Below, one piece after another: positions 5,562-7,404 of a stretch of DNA of 7,404 nucleotides. Origin of the DNA: Chloroflexota bacterium (GTDB taxonomy: Bacteria > Chloroflexota > Anaerolineae > Caldilineales > Caldilineaceae); contig QEUW01000369.1 in the NCBI GenBank assembly GCA_003577005.1, positions 1 to 7,404 on the forward strand, given 5' to 3'. A program made the translations under genes and the position numbers. Below the pieces are notes generated by a model. That model was not told the origin of the DNA and did no database searches. It saw nothing but the letters and a program-made list of their open reading frames with translations. Position 1 is the stretch's first letter. Each line of letters opens with the position of its first letter.

Positions 5562-6464
5562 ATGACATACAACAAAGAATTCATAGAATGCATGGTGGAA
5601 ACATCCACCGCCCAACTGTGCGTGCGAACCCGGGAAGGGGTGGGGACGCCCATTGTGCTCATTTCCGGCGGCCCAGGGATGCCCGATTATCTGCAACCTG
5701 TGGCCCGGCTGCTGGGGCGTTATAAAACTGTCACTTATGACCAGCGTGGCACAGGCGCCTCAAAGGCAACCAACGGCCGTTACGACGTAGATGCGCACAT
5801 TGCAGACCTGGAAGCGATCCGCCGCCATCTTGGGGTTGAACAGATCCATCTTTTTGGTCACTCGTGGGGCGGTCTGCTTGCCCAACTGTACGCCACGGCG
5901 CATCCTCAGCAGGTCGCCAGCCTATTTTTATGCAGCCCCTCCACCGGTGCCGGGCGCGACTGGGTGGCTATGGAGCAAGCAGTGATGCAGTACAACCGGC
6001 GCCAGAGCACCGCCTGGCAGTTTGCGTTGCTTGGGTTGTGGTCTTTGCTGGCCCAGCTGCCGGGGCAAGTGGGGCAACGGGCCTTACAGCGGATGTACAA
6101 TCAGGTGTGGCAAAACTATCAGCGCACAGCGACGCCTGTCCCTGCCGACCCGAGGATTCTCAGCGGCGTCGGCCCTGCTGCAACCTTCCAAACGCGCGCT
6201 TCCATTGTCAAGTTGCCGGCGGGGATGCTCGCCAGTGTCCTGCCGGCGGCGAGCATCCCCCTCTATATCACCTTTGGCGAACATGATATCTACGGCCTTT
6301 TTATCGAGGATGTGCGCAAACGGTATCCACAGGCAACCATCGAGATCCACGGCAATTGTGGACATTTGCCGTGGCTGGACTGTCCGGAGCTATTTCAAGA
6401 GAAGCTCACCGATTTCTACGGACAGGTGATGGCTGGCGTGACCACGAGACATCAAGAACGATAG
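5562..6464 (+). CDS. Alpha/beta hydrolase, proline iminopeptidase-like (peptidase S33 type)
   Basis: This is a 300-residue soluble hydrolase of the alpha/beta fold. The oxyanion-hole loop SGGPGMPDYL is at 35-44 and corresponds to the HGGPG of proline iminopeptidases. DQRGTGAS is at 60-67, another S33 hallmark. The nucleophile elbow GHSWGG is at 99-104 (Ser101). The acid is probably Asp242 in TFGEHDIYG and the base His268 in GNCGHLPWLD, completing the triad. The middle section (about 125-215) is the variable cap that sets the substrate. Family members cut N-terminal proline or hydrolyse amides, esters or lactones, so the true substrate is open. There is no signal peptide, so it is probably cytoplasmic. 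Its ATG follows AGAGGAG at seven bases. It stands alone on the plus strand, after the CPBP relic, and converges on the dehydratase gene. A 13-bp inverted repeat lies in its coding sequence at 6221-6260. Confidence 0.92.
   Translation: MTYNKEFIECMVETSTAQLCVRTREGVGTPIVLISGGPGMPDYLQPVARLLGRYKTVTYDQRGTGASKATNGRYDVDAHIADLEAIRRHLGVEQIHLFGHSWGGLLAQLYATAHPQQVASLFLCSPSTGAGRDWVAMEQAVMQYNRRQSTAWQFALLGLWSLLAQLPGQVGQRALQRMYNQVWQNYQRTATPVPADPRILSGVGPAATFQTRASIVKLPAGMLASVLPAASIPLYITFGEHDIYGLFIEDVRKRYPQATIEIHGNCGHLPWLDCPELFQEKLTDFYGQVMAGVTTRHQER
6221..6260. repeat. 13-bp perfect inverted repeat inside the hydrolase gene
   Basis: GGGGATGCTCGCC (6221-6233) is the exact reverse complement of GGCGAGCATCCCC (6248-6260), with 14 bases between. 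A nine-base direct repeat, TGCCGGCGG, lies at 6214-6222 and 6241-6249, overlapping the start of each arm. The arms encode GMLAS and AASIP around residues 221-233, in the linker just before the strand leading to catalytic Asp242. The mRNA would form a strong hairpin here. Confidence 0.85.
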
Positions 6465-6469
6465 CTCGG

Positions 6470-6520
6470 CCTGACGCCCCTAGCCGTAACCCGTAGCCAG
6501 CCAGAAGACGAGGCGTAAGG
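6470..6520. other. Imperfect long-range stem between convergent genes
   Basis: CCTGACGCC (6470-6478) and GGCGTAAGG (6512-6520) pair at eight of nine positions, with one G/A mismatch and a 33-base loop that contains the CCCGTAR repeats. It sits between the stop codons of the hydrolase and the dehydratase, where a two-way terminator would be expected. There is no T-run on either side, so a terminator role is only a possibility. Nothing else gene-like lies in this 73-base gap. Confidence 0.25.
6477..6496. repeat. Short CCCGTAR-like tandem repeat
   Basis: CCCCTAG (6477-6483), CCGTAA (6484-6489) and CCCGTAG (6490-6496) are three degenerate units of a 7-base motif, the middle one a base short. It lies between convergent genes, like the heptamer array at 3149-3176, but with a different sequence and lower regularity. 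Three short units could arise by chance. Confidence 0.35.
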
Positions 6521-6537
6521 TACGTGTCAATCCATTT

Positions 6538-7404
6538 CTACCAGTTGGTAAACGAGCCATCCAGCCGGCGCAGGTTAGTGCGGCGCCAGCCCTCTTTGGC
6601 CGGGCTGCGCCTAGCAGATGCACGGTCAAACTCGACGCCAAGACCGGGACGGGTTGGCGCAAGGAGATAGCCATCCTCCCATTCGGGCTGGACGGGCACG
6701 ATGTCGGTCAAGACCGTGCCGGTCTTACGCGGCTGCTCCTGGACGCCAAAGTTGGGCACGGCCAGGTTGAGTTGCAGACAGGCCGCCGACGAGACTGGAC
6801 CGAGCGGGTTGTGGGTCGCCATTTTGATATAGTGCGTTTCGCACCAGCCGGCGATCTTCTTGGCCTCGCTGATCCCGCCACAGATGCAGAGATCAACGCG
6901 GGCGTAGTCGATCCACTCCTCCTCGATGAGTTGGCGGAACTCCCACTTGGAACTGAATTGTTCACCGGCAGCCAGCGGCACATGGACGCGCGGGCGCAAC
7001 GTCTTGAACGAATCCGGGTTCTCGCAGCGCAGCGGGTCTTCGATAAAGAAGGGGCGGAATTGCTCCACCTCGCGGCAGAGCCAGACGCTGTCGGGCAGGT
7101 CGAGCCGGGTGTGGACATCGAAGGTGATCTCGATCTCGTCGCCCACGGCCTCGCGCACGGCCTGGAACTGTTTGATCGCCGTGAGCACCGACTGGCGCGG
7201 CTCCAAAATTTCGCCATCGTTGGGCAGACCCCAACGGACAAACTTCCAGCCCGCCTCTTTGGTTTGTAAACATGATTCGACCAGCGGTGCGATCTCCATG
7301 GCGTGGCCCACGTTGTGTGGGTAGCAGACCACCTTGTCGCGCACCTTGCCACCTAATAACTGGTAGATCGGCACACCCAGGGCCTTGCCCAGGATGTCCC
7401 ACAG
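6538..7404 (-). CDS. Enolase-superfamily sugar-acid dehydratase (mandelate racemase type), 5' end off window
   Basis: The frame is open to the right edge, so the N-terminal capping domain is missing and 288 residues are visible, starting LWDILGKALGVPIYQLLGG. The GTG at 7374 is an internal valine within that conserved stretch, not a start. In visible numbering the metal ligands are Asp96 in FDVHTRL, Glu122 in FFIEDP and Glu148 in AAGEQF, evenly 26 residues apart as in this superfamily. His98 in the DVH motif and an Asp171/His198 pair (the latter in THNPLGPVS) are the expected acid and base residues. The THNPLGP motif and DVH spacing point to galactonate dehydratase relatives, which remove water from a sugar acid to give a 2-keto-3-deoxy acid. 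Mannonate dehydratase relatives share the PNFGVQE and PGLGVEFD tail. The exact substrate is uncertain. The gene ends with TAG at 6538-6540 and converges on the hydrolase. Confidence 0.92.
   Translation of the reverse strand: MWDILGKALGVPIYQLLGGKVRDKVVCYPHNVGHAMEIAPLVESCLQTKEAGWKFVRWGLPNDGEILEPRQSVLTAIKQFQAVREAVGDEIEITFDVHTRLDLPDSVWLCREVEQFRPFFIEDPLRCENPDSFKTLRPRVHVPLAAGEQFSSKWEFRQLIEEEWIDYARVDLCICGGISEAKKIAGWCETHYIKMATHNPLGPVSSAACLQLNLAVPNFGVQEQPRKTGTVLTDIVPVQPEWEDGYLLAPTRPGLGVEFDRASARRSPAKEGWRRTNLRRLDGSFTNW

Noticed and set aside
6772..7269. 165-residue plus-strand open frame opposite the dehydratase
   Set aside because: The minus strand here carries the complete metal-binding motifs of the enolase superfamily, so the plus-strand frame is a shadow.
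1..7404. CRISPR array, tRNA, rRNA, transposon ends or toxin-antitoxin pair
   Set aside because: No repeat-spacer structure, cloverleaf, terminal inverted repeats with transposase, or small gene pair of that type was seen.

Overview
The window is a stretch of ordinary-looking bacterial chromosome. It is moderately GC-rich in the genes and visibly poorer in GC in the two larger gaps. It carries five complete genes, one gene cut by the right edge, and one probable gene relic. There is no rRNA, tRNA, CRISPR array, transposase, phage gene or plasmid gene. The mix of genes (a DUF6930/DUF7309-like protein fused to an ST7-like TPR region, a CPBP protease, sugar-acid enzymes) and the short heptamer repeats between convergent genes remind me of Chloroflexota such as Anaerolineae or Caldilineae. 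That is an impression from style, not a demonstrated assignment.

Left part (1-3176): a possible terminator of an upstream gene, an inverted repeat, an extended -10 promoter and a 5' stem-loop lead into a D-2-hydroxyacid dehydrogenase (206-1159). A 104-base spacer with two back-to-back inverted repeats and a strong Shine-Dalgarno follows. It leads into a 628-residue soluble protein (1264-3150) whose N-terminal half resembles DUF6930/DUF7309 proteins. The C-terminal third of that protein is a TPR-like region that I match to the eukaryotic ST7 family. Its stop codon runs into four tandem heptamers (3149-3176).

Middle (3179-5561): a PPP-type metallophosphatase on the minus strand (3179-3964) converges on the ST7-like gene with a 28-base gap. 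It has a plausible promoter at 4036-4064. A 412-base divergent intergenic region separates it from a plus-strand CPBP-family intramembrane protease (4377-5261). Directly downstream, 5274-5467 reads, across one frameshift, as the C-terminal end of a second and diverged CPBP protease, so I call it a pseudogene relic.

Right part (5562-7404): an alpha/beta hydrolase of the proline-iminopeptidase type (5562-6464) has its Shine-Dalgarno inside a small perfect hairpin and a 13-bp perfect inverted repeat inside its coding sequence. It converges on an enolase-superfamily sugar-acid dehydratase (minus strand, 6538 to beyond 7404).

The genes do not form one clear pathway. The hydroxyacid dehydrogenase and the sugar-acid dehydratase both suggest carbohydrate or acid metabolism, but they lie far apart on opposite strands. 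I see no defence island or other defined multi-gene system. The most notable items are the ST7-like bacterial protein, the CPBP relic, the heptamer repeats and the in-gene inverted repeats.
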